The position numbers and the translations under genes were made by a program. A stretch of 47,705 nucleotides of DNA from assembly GCA_022820825.1 (NCBI GenBank), contig JAJEEU010000108.1:1-47705 (forward strand), in the 5' to 3' direction. Shown piece by piece: positions 7,965-17,126 of the stretch (the first letter of the stretch is position 1; each line of letters opens with the position of its first letter). The DNA is from Vicinamibacteria bacterium (GTDB lineage Bacteria > Acidobacteriota > Vicinamibacteria > Vicinamibacterales > UBA8438). Under the pieces are notes generated by a model. That model did not search any database, was not told the origin of the DNA, and worked only from the letters and a program-made list of their open reading frames with translations.

Positions 7965-8672
7965 TCAGCGCACGGTCCGGCCGGCGCCGGCGTGCTGGCC
8001 GCAGAGGCTTTCCAGAAGCGCCGGCTGCAGCTCGTCCAGGCTGCCGAGCACCGTGTCGGCCTCTGCCAGCGCGGCGGCCGGATAGCTGTGCGTGAGCGCC
8101 ACGCACGGCAGTCCGGCGGCGTGCGCCGCCTCGATACCCCAGACCGTGTCCTCGATCGCGACGCAGGCGGACGGGTCCGCACCGGTTCCCGCGGCGGCCA
8201 GCAACTCGACCGCCCGCTGGTACGTGTCCGGCGCCGGCTTTGATCGCGGCACGTCGTCGGCCCCCACGATCACCGCGAACCGATCCCGGAGGTTCGCGGC
8301 GGTCAGGATCGCCTCGATTTCGGCGCGCAACGCGCCGGACGCGATGCCCAGCGGCGCGACGGCCGCCAGCCGCTCGATGCAGGCCGCCGCGCCCGGGAAC
8401 AGCACGTTGCCGCCGCGAACGCGCGCCTCGAAGCAGAGCGCCTTGGCCGCGACGAGCCGGCGCACCGCGCCGTCGTCGAGCGGCCGGCCCTGGTCGCGGC
8501 CCAGCGCCCGCAGCGTCCCCACGTCGTCGTAGCCCATGTAGCGGTCGTAGTAGTCGCCCGTGCTCAGCGTCAGGCCGCTGCCGGCCAGGACGTCCTGGAA
8601 CGCGGCCAGGTGCGACGGCTCGGTGTCGGCCAGTACGCCGTCGAAGTCGAAGACGATCCCGCGCAGAGGCAT
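7965..8672 (-). CDS. HAD-superfamily phosphatase (beta-phosphoglucomutase-like)
   Basis: A 235-residue haloacid-dehalogenase hydrolase of subfamily IA. Motif I is at the N-terminus, FDFDGVLADTE (nucleophile D9 and acid D11). Motif II is the serine in LGIASGALRAE. Motif III is the lysine in RSKPAPDTYQRA, and motif IV the acidic pair in VAIEDTVWGIEAA. An alpha-helical cap of the beta-phosphoglucomutase/Gph type lies between motifs I and II. The substrate is probably a small phosphorylated metabolite; the sequence does not decide between phosphoglycolate, phosphosugars and others. The gene lies between a lipoprotein gene (10 bases upstream) and the SirB1-like gene, all on the minus strand. The C-terminal tail (CGQHAGAGRTVR) is not part of the fold. 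Confidence 0.9.
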   Translation of the reverse strand: MPLRGIVFDFDGVLADTEPSHLAAFQDVLAGSGLTLSTGDYYDRYMGYDDVGTLRALGRDQGRPLDDGAVRRLVAAKALCFEARVRGGNVLFPGAAACIERLAAVAPLGIASGALRAEIEAILTAANLRDRFAVIVGADDVPRSKPAPDTYQRAVELLAAAGTGADPSACVAIEDTVWGIEAAHAAGLPCVALTHSYPAAALAEADTVLGSLDELQPALLESLCGQHAGAGRTVR

Positions 8673-8682
8673 CGCCCCGTGA

Positions 8683-9369
8683 TCAACCGCCGTCCGCGTC
8701 GGGATCGGCTGCGGCGGCGGGCAGTTCCCCGACGGGAAAGCGCTGCTCCTCGACCGGCGGCAGCCGCTCGCCCGCCCGTATCGGTGTCGGCAGCCGGTTC
8801 TCGGGGGGCGGGAAGGGGCAGTCGAACGACTCGTCGTAGTAGCACGTCGGGTGGTACGCGCGGTTGAAGTCGAGGTTGTAGATGCCGGTTGGCGTGCGAT
8901 CGAGGTCGAGGTAGCGGCCCGCGGCGTACGTCTCCTCGCCGCTCGTCTCGTCGCGGAACGGGATGAACAGCCGCAGCTCGTCGCGGCTGGTCAGGTCGAC
9001 GAGCGCCGCCAGGGAATGGGACTCGCCGTGCAGCGTGAACTCGAGCGTGCCGACGCGCTGCATCGGCCGCCGCTCGCCGGTCGACGTCGGCACCTCGAAC
9101 ACCGGCTGGTCGTCGGCCACGTCCAGGTACGCCGGGACGCGGTAGGCAAGGTCGGGCTCGTAGTAGCGGACCGGAAGCATCCAGGAGCGGCGGTCGAGCG
9201 GCACCGGCGAGTCCGCGCCCTCGGCGAGGAACTGGTCCAGAGCCGCGCGATCATCGCGCAGTTGCTCCAGGTAGCCTGCTTCGTCCGGCGGCCCCGGACC
9301 GCACGCGCCGGCGGCCAGCGCGACCGCGGCCCAGGCGGCGGCCCACCACCCCGATCGTGCTACTGCCAT
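8683..9369 (-). CDS. DUF1684-domain lipoprotein
   Basis: A 228-residue protein with a lipoprotein signal (MAVARSGWWAAAWAAVALAAGAC; lipobox-like AAGAC). The rest is the DUF1684 domain. This includes RSWMLPVRYYEPDLAYRVPA, GTLEFTLHGESHSL, a middle strand LIPFRDETSGEETYAAGRYL-like block, and the signature end YNLDFNRAYHPTCYYDE with FDCPFPPPENRLPTPIRAGE. The invariant CP.PP.EN.L..PI.AGE motif is complete. The reaction of this family is unknown. The lipid anchor places it outside the cytoplasmic membrane. I chose the ATG at 9369 because it opens the signal; it lies 2 bases after the stop of the acyl-CoA dehydrogenase gene. This makes it the downstream tail of the beta-oxidation operon, although a functional link is only a guess. 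Confidence 0.85.
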   Translation of the reverse strand: MAVARSGWWAAAWAAVALAAGACGPGPPDEAGYLEQLRDDRAALDQFLAEGADSPVPLDRRSWMLPVRYYEPDLAYRVPAYLDVADDQPVFEVPTSTGERRPMQRVGTLEFTLHGESHSLAALVDLTSRDELRLFIPFRDETSGEETYAAGRYLDLDRTPTGIYNLDFNRAYHPTCYYDESFDCPFPPPENRLPTPIRAGERLPPVEEQRFPVGELPAAAADPDADGG

Positions 9370-9371
9370 CT

Positions 9372-11138
9372 TCAAAAGACGTAGCCCCCGCGCGCCACGG
9401 CCTCGTCGGCCAGCCGCCGGCGGATGGCGACGGTGTTCAGCGGGCTGACCTTGAGCAGCCGCCGCAGCGCCGCCAGGTGCGTGCGCAGCGTGTCGCCCTC
9501 GGTCATCGCCGCCAGCGCCGCACGGGCCGCGGCCTCGATCCGCACGGCGGCGTCGTTGACGAAGGCGCGCGCGGCGTCGGCCTGCAGCGCGCCGGCGCCC
9601 GACTCGCCCGTGGCGAGCGCGCGGTGCACCATGCTCTCGGCCGCGTACGTGTCGATCAGGATGTCGGCCTCCAGCGACAGCACCTCCTGCTGGTCCGACA
9701 GCTTCTCGCCGTACGTCTGCAGGGCGATGCCCAGCACCGCCAGGCCGACCTTCTTGAACATCCCCACCGCGCCGACCTGCGGCGCGAGGAAGCCGTCGCC
9801 GTGCGCCGCCGGGGCCGCCGGCGCAAGGAGTTCGTCCTGCAGCTTGCGGGCGGCCTCGATCAGCGGCAGGTGCCCCTTCAGCGCGCGCCGCACCAGCATG
9901 CCGGGGATCAGCAACCGGTTGATCTCGTTCGTGCCTTCGAAGATCCGGTTGACCCGCGCGTCGCGGTAGTGGCGCTCGGCGGGGTAGTCCCGGACGTAGC
10001 CGTTGCCGCCGTGAATCTGGACGTTCTCGTCGAGGATGTAGTCGAGGATCTCGCTGCCGGCCACCTTGAGCATGGACGACTCGATGGCGTGCTCCTCGAG
10101 CGCGGCAAGCAGCGCCGCCTCGTGTCCGCTCGCGCTGCCCTCCACGCCGGCGTCGATCAGTCCGGCCGTCCGGAACACCATCGACTCGATGGCGAAGGCG
10201 CGGATGGTCATCTCGCCGAGCTTGTGCTTGATCGCGCCGAAGCTGGCGATCGGCTGTCCGAACTGCCGCCGCTGCGCCGCGTAGCGGGCCGCCTCCCGGA
10301 TGGCCCCCTGCGAGCTGCCGACCGTGGACGCCCCGAGCTTGAAGCGGCCGTAGTTGAGCACGTTGAACGCCACCTTGTGCCCCTTGCCGATCTCGCCCAA
10401 CAGGTTCTCGGCGGGGACGCGCGCGTCCTGGAAGATGACCGGCGTGGTGGAGGAGCCGATCAGGCCCATCTTGTGCTCCTCGGCGCCGCTCGACACGCCC
10501 TCGAAGGCGCGCTCCACGATGAACGCCGTGAAGTGCTCCCCGGCCACCTTCGCGAACACGATGTACACGTCCGCGAAGCCGCCGTTCGAGATCCACATCT
10601 TCTCGCCGTTCAGCCGGAAGCTGCCGTCGTCCTGGCGGTCGGCGCGCGTCTTGGCCCCCAGCGCATCCGACCCCGAGCCCGCCTCGCTGAGGCAGTAGGC
10701 GCCGACGGTCTCACCGCTCACCAGCCCCGGCAGATAGCGCTGCTTCTGCGCCTCGGTGCCGAACGCCAGGATCGGCAGCACCGCCAGCCCGGTCTGCGCG
10801 CCGAAGGTCGTGCTGAACGAGCCGGACTCCCCGAGCCGGCCGGCGATGAGCGCGGTCGTGACCGTGTCGAGCGGAATGCCGCCGTACTCCTCGGGAACAT
10901 CGGTGCCGAGGATGCCCAGCTCGCCGCAGCGCAGCAGCAGGCGCCGCGCCAGGTCCCAGTCCTTCGCTTCGAGCTGGTCGTTCTGCTCCAGCACCTCGCC
11001 GGTCACGAACTCCCGCGTCGTCTGATCGATGAGCCGCTGCTCCTCGGTCATGCGTTCCGGGGTGAACGTGCTGCCCGCGGGCGTATCCTCGAGCAGCCAG
11101 CTTCCGCCCCGCGCCGCCGTTGCCACCGCTTCGGTCAT
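9372..11138 (-). CDS. fadE: Acyl-CoA dehydrogenase (FadE, long C-terminally extended type)
   Basis: A 588-residue FAD enzyme catalysing the first, alpha-beta dehydrogenation step of fatty-acid beta-oxidation. The flavin-binding signature CLSEAGSGSDALGAKTRA and WISNGGFADVYIVF lie at about 155-200. The C-terminal helical domain has QRRQFGQPIASFGAIKHKLG, and the catalytic glutamate sits in RIFEGTNEINR. After residue ~420 there is an extra ~165-residue domain that ends KVSPLNTVAIRRRLADEAVA. This matches the longer Bacillus FadE(YusJ)/VLCAD-like subgroup rather than short-chain dehydrogenases. It lies between the thiolase gene (28 bases upstream) and a DUF1684 lipoprotein. The electron acceptor (ETF) is not encoded in the window. 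Confidence 0.92.
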   Translation of the reverse strand: MTEAVATAARGGSWLLEDTPAGSTFTPERMTEEQRLIDQTTREFVTGEVLEQNDQLEAKDWDLARRLLLRCGELGILGTDVPEEYGGIPLDTVTTALIAGRLGESGSFSTTFGAQTGLAVLPILAFGTEAQKQRYLPGLVSGETVGAYCLSEAGSGSDALGAKTRADRQDDGSFRLNGEKMWISNGGFADVYIVFAKVAGEHFTAFIVERAFEGVSSGAEEHKMGLIGSSTTPVIFQDARVPAENLLGEIGKGHKVAFNVLNYGRFKLGASTVGSSQGAIREAARYAAQRRQFGQPIASFGAIKHKLGEMTIRAFAIESMVFRTAGLIDAGVEGSASGHEAALLAALEEHAIESSMLKVAGSEILDYILDENVQIHGGNGYVRDYPAERHYRDARVNRIFEGTNEINRLLIPGMLVRRALKGHLPLIEAARKLQDELLAPAAPAAHGDGFLAPQVGAVGMFKKVGLAVLGIALQTYGEKLSDQQEVLSLEADILIDTYAAESMVHRALATGESGAGALQADAARAFVNDAAVRIEAAARAALAAMTEGDTLRTHLAALRRLLKVSPLNTVAIRRRLADEAVARGGYVF

Positions 11139-11166
11139 TGCTCTCCTCGATTCCGCCGTGCGCCTG

Positions 11167-12351
11167 CTACAGGCGCTCGAAAATGCCCGCGGCGCCCATG
11201 CCGCCGCCGACGCACATCGTGACCAGGCCGTAGCGGCCGTTGCGGCGCCGCAGCTCGTGCAGCAGCGTCGCCGTCAGCTTCGCCCCGGTGCATCCCAGCG
11301 GGTGCCCGAGCGCGATCGCGCCGCCGTTCACGTTCAGCACGTCCGGGTCGATCGGCAGCTCCTCGAGGCAGGCGAGCACCTGCGCCGCGAACGCCTCGTT
11401 CAGCTCCACCAGGTCGATGTCGCCCAGCGTCAGGCCGGCCAGCCGCAGCGCCTTGCGCACGGCGGGGACCGGGCCAAGGCCGAACAGCTCCGGCTTGACG
11501 CCGGCCGTCGTGAACGCGACGAACCGCGCGAGCGGCGTCAACCCCAGCTCCGTGGCGCGGTCGGCCGCGACGACGATGGCCGCCGCCGCGCCGTCGCTCA
11601 TTTGCGACGAGTTGCCCGCCGTCACTGTCCCGCCGGCGCGAAAGGCGGGCCGCAGCCCGGCCAGCGCCGCCGCCGACGTGTCGCGCCGCGGACCCTCGTC
11701 CACTTCCAGGGTGGTCTCCGTCACGTGCGGCGCGCCGTTGCCACCGCCGCTGCCGTCAACCGTGCGCACCGGAACCGGCACCGTCTCGTCCGCGAAGCGG
11801 CCGGCGTCTATCGCCGCGACCGCCCGCTCGTGGCTGCGGAGCGCGAAGGCGTCCTGCTCCTCGCGCGAGATCTCCGACGCCGCGGCGTGGTTCTCGGCCA
11901 CCAGGCCTGTGCCGAGGTAGACGTCCGGGTAGCTGTGCATCAGCTCCGGATTCGGCGCAACCTTGCTCCCGCCCATCGGGATCAGGCTCATCGACTCCGT
12001 GCCGCCGGCGACGATGGCGGTGGCCGAGCCGCTCCGGATGCGTTCCGCGGCGAACGCGATGGCCTGCAGGCCGGACGAGCAGAAGCGGTTGATCGTCACC
12101 GCCGCGCTCTCCACGGGGATGCCGGCGCGCAGGCTGGCGATGCGCGCCACGTTCATGCCCTGCTCGGCCTCCGGCATCGCGCAGCCGAGGATGACGTCGT
12201 CGATCTCGGCCGGATCGAGCCCGGGCGCGCGCCGCAGCGCCTCGCCGATGGCGACCGCCGCCAGCTCGTCGGGCCGCGTCGCGTGCAACGCGCCGCGCGG
12301 CGCCTTCCCCACGGGAGTGCGGACGGCGGATACGACGACCGCGTCGGTCAT
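11167..12351 (-). CDS. fadA: Acetyl-CoA C-acyltransferase (3-ketoacyl-CoA thiolase)
   Basis: A 394-residue thiolase, the last step of beta-oxidation. The nucleophilic cysteine is C91 in NRFCSSGLQAIAFAAE. The active-site histidine lies in NVNGGAIALGHPLGCTGA and the second cysteine in MCVGGGMGAAGIFE. The conserved block LVELNEAFAAQVLA is present. The start is the ATG at 12351 (MTDAVVVSAVRTPVGK), the normal N-terminus of the family. The length is typical. It is the middle gene of the minus-strand operon: fadN ends 44 bases upstream and fadE begins 28 bases downstream. The gene order fadN-fadA-fadE is the one known from Bacillus-type operons. Confidence 0.94.
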   Translation of the reverse strand: MTDAVVVSAVRTPVGKAPRGALHATRPDELAAVAIGEALRRAPGLDPAEIDDVILGCAMPEAEQGMNVARIASLRAGIPVESAAVTINRFCSSGLQAIAFAAERIRSGSATAIVAGGTESMSLIPMGGSKVAPNPELMHSYPDVYLGTGLVAENHAAASEISREEQDAFALRSHERAVAAIDAGRFADETVPVPVRTVDGSGGGNGAPHVTETTLEVDEGPRRDTSAAALAGLRPAFRAGGTVTAGNSSQMSDGAAAAIVVAADRATELGLTPLARFVAFTTAGVKPELFGLGPVPAVRKALRLAGLTLGDIDLVELNEAFAAQVLACLEELPIDPDVLNVNGGAIALGHPLGCTGAKLTATLLHELRRRNGRYGLVTMCVGGGMGAAGIFERL

Positions 12352-12395
12352 TTTGTGCTCCCCACCATTCGATCCGATTGTAGCGCGACGGGCGG

Positions 12396-14657
12396 CTAGT
12401 TTCTCAGGGTCTTGCCCGTCTTGAGGGTGTGGGCGATGCGCTGCTGCGTGCGCGGCTCGCCGCACAGGCTCAGGAACGCTTCCCGCTCCAGGTCCAGCAG
12501 GTACTGTTCGGAGACCGTCGTGGCGTGCGGGATGGCGCCGCCCGCCAATATGTGCGCCAGCTTGCGCCCGATGAGGGCGTCGTGGCCGCTGATCCAGCCG
12601 CCCCGCAGCGCAAGATGCACGCCCAGCTCCAGGGTGGCGCGCACCCCGTCGCCGCCGACGGGTATCGCGTGTTGCGGCGGGGGAGGCTGGTAGCCGCCGC
12701 CCGCCAGGTCGCGCGCGCGCGCCCTGGCGTCCGCCAGCAGGCGCTCGCGGTTCATGGTGACGCCGTCCGTGTCGCGCAGCAGGCCCAGCCGGCGGGCGTC
12801 GGCGGCGCTGGTCGATACCTTGCCGTAGCCGATCAGCTCGAAGACCTGCTGCAGGACCGGGAGCGGATCCATTGCACGGCTCCGGAGGCTTTGCATGGCC
12901 CGCGCCACCAGCTCCTTCGTGCCGCCGCCGGCGGGTATCAGTCCCACGCCCGCCTCCACCTGGCCCATGTAGGTCTCCGCCGCGGCCTGCACCCGGTCGC
13001 CGTGCAGGGCGATCTCGCAACCGCCGCCGAGCGTCAGGCCGGCCGGCGCGACCACCACCGGGACGCCGGCGCTCCGCAGCCCGGTCACGGCGGACTGGAA
13101 GGTGCGGACCATCAGGTCGATCTCGTCCCAGTTCTCCTCCTGGGCCTCGAGCAGCACCAGCATCAGGTTGGCGCCGGCCGAGAAGGCGGCGGCGTCGTTG
13201 CCGACGACGAGCGCGTCGAAATGCTGCTCCGCCTCGCGCACGCCGGCCTGCAGCATGTCGACGATGTCGCCGCCTATGGCGTTCATCTTGGAGTGGAACT
13301 CGACCGCCAGCACGCCGTCGCCCAGGTCCACGAGGCTCGCGCCGGCGTTCCGGCGCACGGGCGGCCGCTCGGCCCTGGCGCTGCGCAGGATCCTGAGCTC
13401 CGGCCCGCGGGCACGCCGTAGCGCGTCCAGGTCGCGCACCGCTGCCGGGGGCTCGGAGAGTTGGCAAGCCTCGCAAATGGTGTCCACGCCGACGGCGTCC
13501 CACAGCTCGAACGGTCCCAGCTCCCAGCCGAACCCCCAGCGCATGGCGCGGTCCACGTCGCCGGTGGAATGCGCAATGGCGCCCGCGGTCTCCGCGGCGT
13601 AGACCAGCGTCCGGCCGAGCGTGGCGCGCGTGAGCTCGCCGGCCCGGCTCTTGTCGAGCAGCAGCGTACGGACCCGCGCAGGCAGGTCGTCGTTCGCACC
13701 GGCGGCATCCGCCGCCGGCAGGCGCGGCGACTGGCGCGGGCGGTAGTCGAGCGACGCCGGGTCGAGCGTCAGAATCCGGCTGCCCTCCGGCGTGCGCTCC
13801 TTACGGTAGAAGCCCTGGCCCGCCTTCTCGCCGATCCATCCCTTGTCGATCAGCGCGCCGACCAGCTCCGGGAGCCGGAAGGCGCCCTGTTCCGCCTCGT
13901 CCGGGAGCCTGCGGTCCAGGTCTGCAGCGACATGCGCGAGGATGTCGAGGCCGGCGATGTCCATCGTCCGGAACGTGGCGCTCTTCGCGCGGCCGATCAG
14001 CGGTCCGGTCAGCGCGTCTATCTCCTCGACGGTGAACTGGCCGTCCGCCAGCAGCTCCAGCGTGCGGGCCGCGCCGTACATCCCGATCCGGTTGGCGATG
14101 AACCCCGGCGTGTCGCGGGCCACTACCACGCCCTTGCCGAGCCCGCGGTCGGCGAAGCGGGCGATGCGGTCCGCCACGCCGGCGTCCGTGTCCGCTGTCG
14201 GGATAATCTCCAGCAGTTGGAGGTAGCGCGGCGGGTTGAAGAAATGCGTGCCGAGCCAGTGCCGGCGGAATTCCGGCGAGCGGCCCTGCGCGATGTCCGC
14301 GAGCGGGATGCCGGACGTGTTCGAGCTGACGGCGGCGTCCGGGCCGCGGTGCGGCTCCACCCGGGCCAGCAGCGCCTGCTTCACGTCGAGACGCTCGACG
14401 ATCGCCTCGATGATCCAGTCGCAGGCGGCCAGGCGCGGCAGGTCGGTATCGAAGCCGCCGGTTGTGATGAGCCGCGCGGCGTCGGGCGTGAAGAATGGAT
14501 CGGGCCTGAGCTTGCGCGCCCGCTGCAGTCCGGCGGCAGCCGTCTGCGCATCGAGGTCCAGCAGCAGGACCGGCAGGCCCGCGTTCGCCAGGTGCGCGGC
14601 AATCTGGGCGCCCATGGTTCCCGCGCCCAGCACCGCCGCCGAGCGAACGTGTCCCAT
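12396..14657 (-). CDS. fadN: 3-hydroxyacyl-CoA dehydrogenase / enoyl-CoA hydratase (FadN type)
   Basis: A 753-residue bifunctional beta-oxidation enzyme. The hydroxyacyl-CoA dehydrogenase half comes first: the NAD-binding VLGAGTMGAQIAAHLANAG (residues 9-27), the catalytic WLGTHFFNPPRYLQLLEII with its histidine, and the helical C-terminal parts DTPGFIANRIG and DKGWIGEKAGQGFYRK. The enoyl-CoA hydratase half begins near residue 430, with FSAGANLMLVL and GLTLGGGCEIALHGDRVQ forming the oxyanion hole. The domain order is opposite to E. coli FadB and matches FadN. The gene begins the beta-oxidation operon. The upstream region holds a strong terminator for the preceding unit, so the operon promoter must lie in the short space 14658-14675 or inside/upstream of that hairpin. 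Confidence 0.93.
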   Translation of the reverse strand: MGHVRSAAVLGAGTMGAQIAAHLANAGLPVLLLDLDAQTAAAGLQRARKLRPDPFFTPDAARLITTGGFDTDLPRLAACDWIIEAIVERLDVKQALLARVEPHRGPDAAVSSNTSGIPLADIAQGRSPEFRRHWLGTHFFNPPRYLQLLEIIPTADTDAGVADRIARFADRGLGKGVVVARDTPGFIANRIGMYGAARTLELLADGQFTVEEIDALTGPLIGRAKSATFRTMDIAGLDILAHVAADLDRRLPDEAEQGAFRLPELVGALIDKGWIGEKAGQGFYRKERTPEGSRILTLDPASLDYRPRQSPRLPAADAAGANDDLPARVRTLLLDKSRAGELTRATLGRTLVYAAETAGAIAHSTGDVDRAMRWGFGWELGPFELWDAVGVDTICEACQLSEPPAAVRDLDALRRARGPELRILRSARAERPPVRRNAGASLVDLGDGVLAVEFHSKMNAIGGDIVDMLQAGVREAEQHFDALVVGNDAAAFSAGANLMLVLLEAQEENWDEIDLMVRTFQSAVTGLRSAGVPVVVAPAGLTLGGGCEIALHGDRVQAAAETYMGQVEAGVGLIPAGGGTKELVARAMQSLRSRAMDPLPVLQQVFELIGYGKVSTSAADARRLGLLRDTDGVTMNRERLLADARARARDLAGGGYQPPPPQHAIPVGGDGVRATLELGVHLALRGGWISGHDALIGRKLAHILAGGAIPHATTVSEQYLLDLEREAFLSLCGEPRTQQRIAHTLKTGKTLRN

Positions 14658-14671
14658 CTGCAGAATCGTAC

Positions 14672-14704
14672 AAAAAAGGAGCGGGGCGCACGCCCCGCTC
14701 CTTT
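14672..14704 (-). terminator. Rho-independent terminator (minus strand) after the TPR gene
   Basis: A perfect inverted repeat: AAAGGAGCGGGGCG (14675-14688) pairs with CGCCCCGCTCCTTT (14691-14704), leaving only a CA gap, so the real loop is about four bases. On the minus strand the stem is followed by a run of T (the plus strand shows AAAAAA at 14672-14677). It lies 27 bases after the stop of the TPR gene at 14731-15684 and separates it from fadN. This is a textbook intrinsic terminator. Confidence 0.9.
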
Positions 14705-14730
14705 GGGTCTTCGTAGCGAGTGGCCGGCCG

Positions 14731-15684
14731 TCAGGGCAGCGCGGCGAGCGTCGCCGACGCCTGTTGCCCTTCCTCGGAATTCGGGGCGATCTCGACCACC
14801 TTCTGGAAGTGCGCCTTGGCGGTGTCCATGTCGCCCTTGTTCAGCGCCACCAGCGCCAGCTTGAAGACCGGCTTTTCCCAGTTGGGATCGACCATGGCGG
14901 CCTTCTCGTACCACTCGGCCGCGGTGTCCACCGCCCCCTTGGCGAACTCCAGCTCGCCCAGGTTGTAGAGGTCTTCCTTGGATGCGTCCAGGCCGGACGC
15001 GGCCGCCGCGAGCTCCGCGCCGGCTGCCTCGAAGTCGCCCATCGCGAGCTTCGTCCGCGCGATGTCGGCCTTGATGCCCTCGTTGTTCGGGTCGTCCGCC
15101 AGATGCGTCTCGAAGGCGCGCAGCGCTTCGTCGTAGTTGCCCGCGGCCCGGTACGCCTGGCCGATCTGGGTGTAGATGTTCGTGAGCTGCGGCAGCTTCT
15201 CCACCAGTGATTCGTAACCGGCAATCGCGGCGTCCCAGTTCTCCGCGTTGAACGCGGCGTCGGCCGCTTCGAGCTCCGCCTCGATCTCGTCGGGGTCCAG
15301 CCCCTCCATCGCTTCCTCGCCCAGCGCCTGGACCAGGGCGTGCCGAACCCTGACAAGCTCGAAGTCGACCGGCGGCGTCGACGACTGGGTGACGTTGACG
15401 GTGCCGAAGTCCTCGTTGTAGCCCTCGAGCGCGGCGGTGACCGTCCACTGTCCGCTGGCGAAGCCGATGAGCGAGAAGCGCCCGTCGTCGTCCGTGGTCG
15501 TCTCGCGGACCGGCGGGTTGGCGTCCGGCTTCTCGGCGCGGATATTCACGCCGGCAAGGGGATTGCCGTCTTCATCCACGACCTGCCCGCTCATGCGGCC
15601 GCTCTGCGCCAGCGCCGGCGCGGCGATGCCGACCAGCAGCGCGGCGACGAAGAGACGACGGAAGACGTAAGTTAGACGGGACAT
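14731..15684 (-). CDS. Exported carboxypeptidase-regulatory-like + TPR protein (copy 1)
   Basis: A 317-residue exported protein. The signal peptide is MSRLTYVFRRLFVAALLVGIAAPALAQ. A carboxypeptidase-regulatory-like beta-sandwich follows (about 28-110: GRMSGQVVDEDGNPLAGVNI, DDDGRFSLIGFASGQWTV). Then comes a TPR array (about 130-315) with units such as AFNAENWDAAIAGYESLVEK, IYTQIGQAYRAAGNYDEALR and AEWYEKAAMVDPNWEKPVFK. Such proteins act as periplasmic scaffolds. The start at 15684 has AGGAG about 8 bases upstream. It is divergent from a serine hydrolase gene. The same divergent pair occurs again immediately downstream (17127-20215), and the two TPR proteins share the segment 'P-Q-L-T....QIG.AY....Y..AL.A.E'. 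A strong terminator follows the gene. Confidence 0.88.
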   Translation of the reverse strand: MSRLTYVFRRLFVAALLVGIAAPALAQSGRMSGQVVDEDGNPLAGVNIRAEKPDANPPVRETTTDDDGRFSLIGFASGQWTVTAALEGYNEDFGTVNVTQSSTPPVDFELVRVRHALVQALGEEAMEGLDPDEIEAELEAADAAFNAENWDAAIAGYESLVEKLPQLTNIYTQIGQAYRAAGNYDEALRAFETHLADDPNNEGIKADIARTKLAMGDFEAAGAELAAAASGLDASKEDLYNLGELEFAKGAVDTAAEWYEKAAMVDPNWEKPVFKLALVALNKGDMDTAKAHFQKVVEIAPNSEEGQQASATLAALP

Positions 15685-15806
15685 GGCAGCACTCCTATTC
15701 ACGTACACGTTCCGAGACAGTGAAGTATATAGCGCCCGGCGCACAAACGCGCGCAAGTTGTCGATTTTCGAATCCGCGCGAGCGCGGCCGTCCTAAACTG
15801 TTACGC

Positions 15807-17111
15807 ATGAGAGACAAGCTGTGCATGCCGATCGCGCTGGCGGCGCTGACTGCGGCAGCGGCCTGCGGCGGGGCCGGGGTCGCCGATGCGCCGCCGCCTG
15901 CGGCGCTGGAGGCTCCGGCGGACGCGGGACTGCCGGCCGGCGAACCGGCCGATGCCGGGATGTCGGCCGCGCGCCTCGAGCGGATTGGTCCGGCCATGCG
16001 GGCCTACGTGGACGACGGCCGCGTGGCGGGCGTCATGACGATGGTCGCCCGCCGCGGGCAGGTCGTGCACTGGGCGGCCGCCGGCCTGCGTGACGTGGCC
16101 GCCGGTGATCCGCTGGAGCCGGACGATATCTTCCGCATCTATTCGATGACGAAGCCGATCACCAGCGTCGCGACGATGATGCTGGTCGAGGAAGGCAAGG
16201 TCGCGCTCGACGACCCCGTGGCGCGCTTCATACCCGAGTTCGGCGACGTCATGGTTCTCACGGACGCCGGGGAGCGCGCGGCGCCGGATCGCCCGATGAC
16301 CGTCGAGCACCTCCTGACCCACACGTCGGGGCTCACGTACGGCTTCTTCGGCGACTCGCCGGTCGACCGCGCGTATCGCGAGTCGGACTTCTTCACGAGC
16401 GCCGCCGGGCTGGACGACTTCGCCCGGCAGGCGGCGGGGCTGCCGCTGCTGGCCAGCCCGGGCGAGCGCTGGAACTACAGCATTTCCACGGACATCCTCG
16501 GCCGCGTGGTCGAGGTCGCCTCCGGGCAGCCGCTGGATGCCTTCTTCCGGGCGCGGATCACGCAGCCGCTCGGGATGGACGACACCGCCTTCGTCGTGCC
16601 CGCGGGCAAGCGCGACCGGTTCACCGGCCACTACGCGCAGCAGGACGGCGCGCTGCAACTGGTCGATTCGCCGGCGGACGGCGAGTACACGCGTACGCCG
16701 GGCTGGCTGTCGGGCGGCGGCGGGCTCACCTCGACCGCCTCCGACTACATCCGTTTCGCGCAGATGCTGCTGCAGGACGGCCGGCTCGGCGATACCCGGA
16801 TCCTGGCGCCGGAGACCGTGCAGATGATGCGCATGAACCGGCTGCCGGAGACCCTGGCGCCGATCCAGCTCGGCACATATCTCAGCCGGGGCTACGGATT
16901 CGGACTGGGTTTCGCGGTGGTCATGGACGCGGATTCGTCCCCCGAGCCCGACAACGACGGCGTGTTCCGCTGGGCCGGCGCGGCCAACACCTTCTTCTGG
17001 ATCGATCCCGCGGAAGAGCTGATCGGCATGGTCTGGACCCAGCTCAACCCGTTCGCGGCGTACGACCTGGAGCGCGAGTTCCAGACCCTCGTCTACGAAG
17101 CGCTGGAGTGA
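15807..17111 (+). CDS. Serine hydrolase, beta-lactamase/class C PBP family (copy 1)
   Basis: A 434-residue exported protein. The N-terminus (MRDKLCMPIALAALTAAAACGG) looks like a lipoprotein signal with C20 as the possible lipidated cysteine. The catalytic SxxK is S113-M-T-K116 in RIYSMTKPITSVATMMLVEE. The second motif is Y-S-I in GERWNYSISTDILGRVVEVA, and the third position is near FRWAGAANTFFWIDP, where HxG/KTG is replaced by WAG. The HTSGLTYGF, FFRARITQPLGMDDTAF and GWLSGGGGLTSTASDYIRFA blocks are typical of the family. Known members are esterases, D-aminopeptidases or DD-peptidases; the substrate is not deducible here. It is divergent from a TPR gene and paralogous to the first half of the gene at 17846. 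Confidence 0.9.
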   Translation: MRDKLCMPIALAALTAAAACGGAGVADAPPPAALEAPADAGLPAGEPADAGMSAARLERIGPAMRAYVDDGRVAGVMTMVARRGQVVHWAAAGLRDVAAGDPLEPDDIFRIYSMTKPITSVATMMLVEEGKVALDDPVARFIPEFGDVMVLTDAGERAAPDRPMTVEHLLTHTSGLTYGFFGDSPVDRAYRESDFFTSAAGLDDFARQAAGLPLLASPGERWNYSISTDILGRVVEVASGQPLDAFFRARITQPLGMDDTAFVVPAGKRDRFTGHYAQQDGALQLVDSPADGEYTRTPGWLSGGGGLTSTASDYIRFAQMLLQDGRLGDTRILAPETVQMMRMNRLPETLAPIQLGTYLSRGYGFGLGFAVVMDADSSPEPDNDGVFRWAGAANTFFWIDPAEELIGMVWTQLNPFAAYDLEREFQTLVYEALE

Positions 17112-17126
17112 GCCGCAGCCGCGGGG

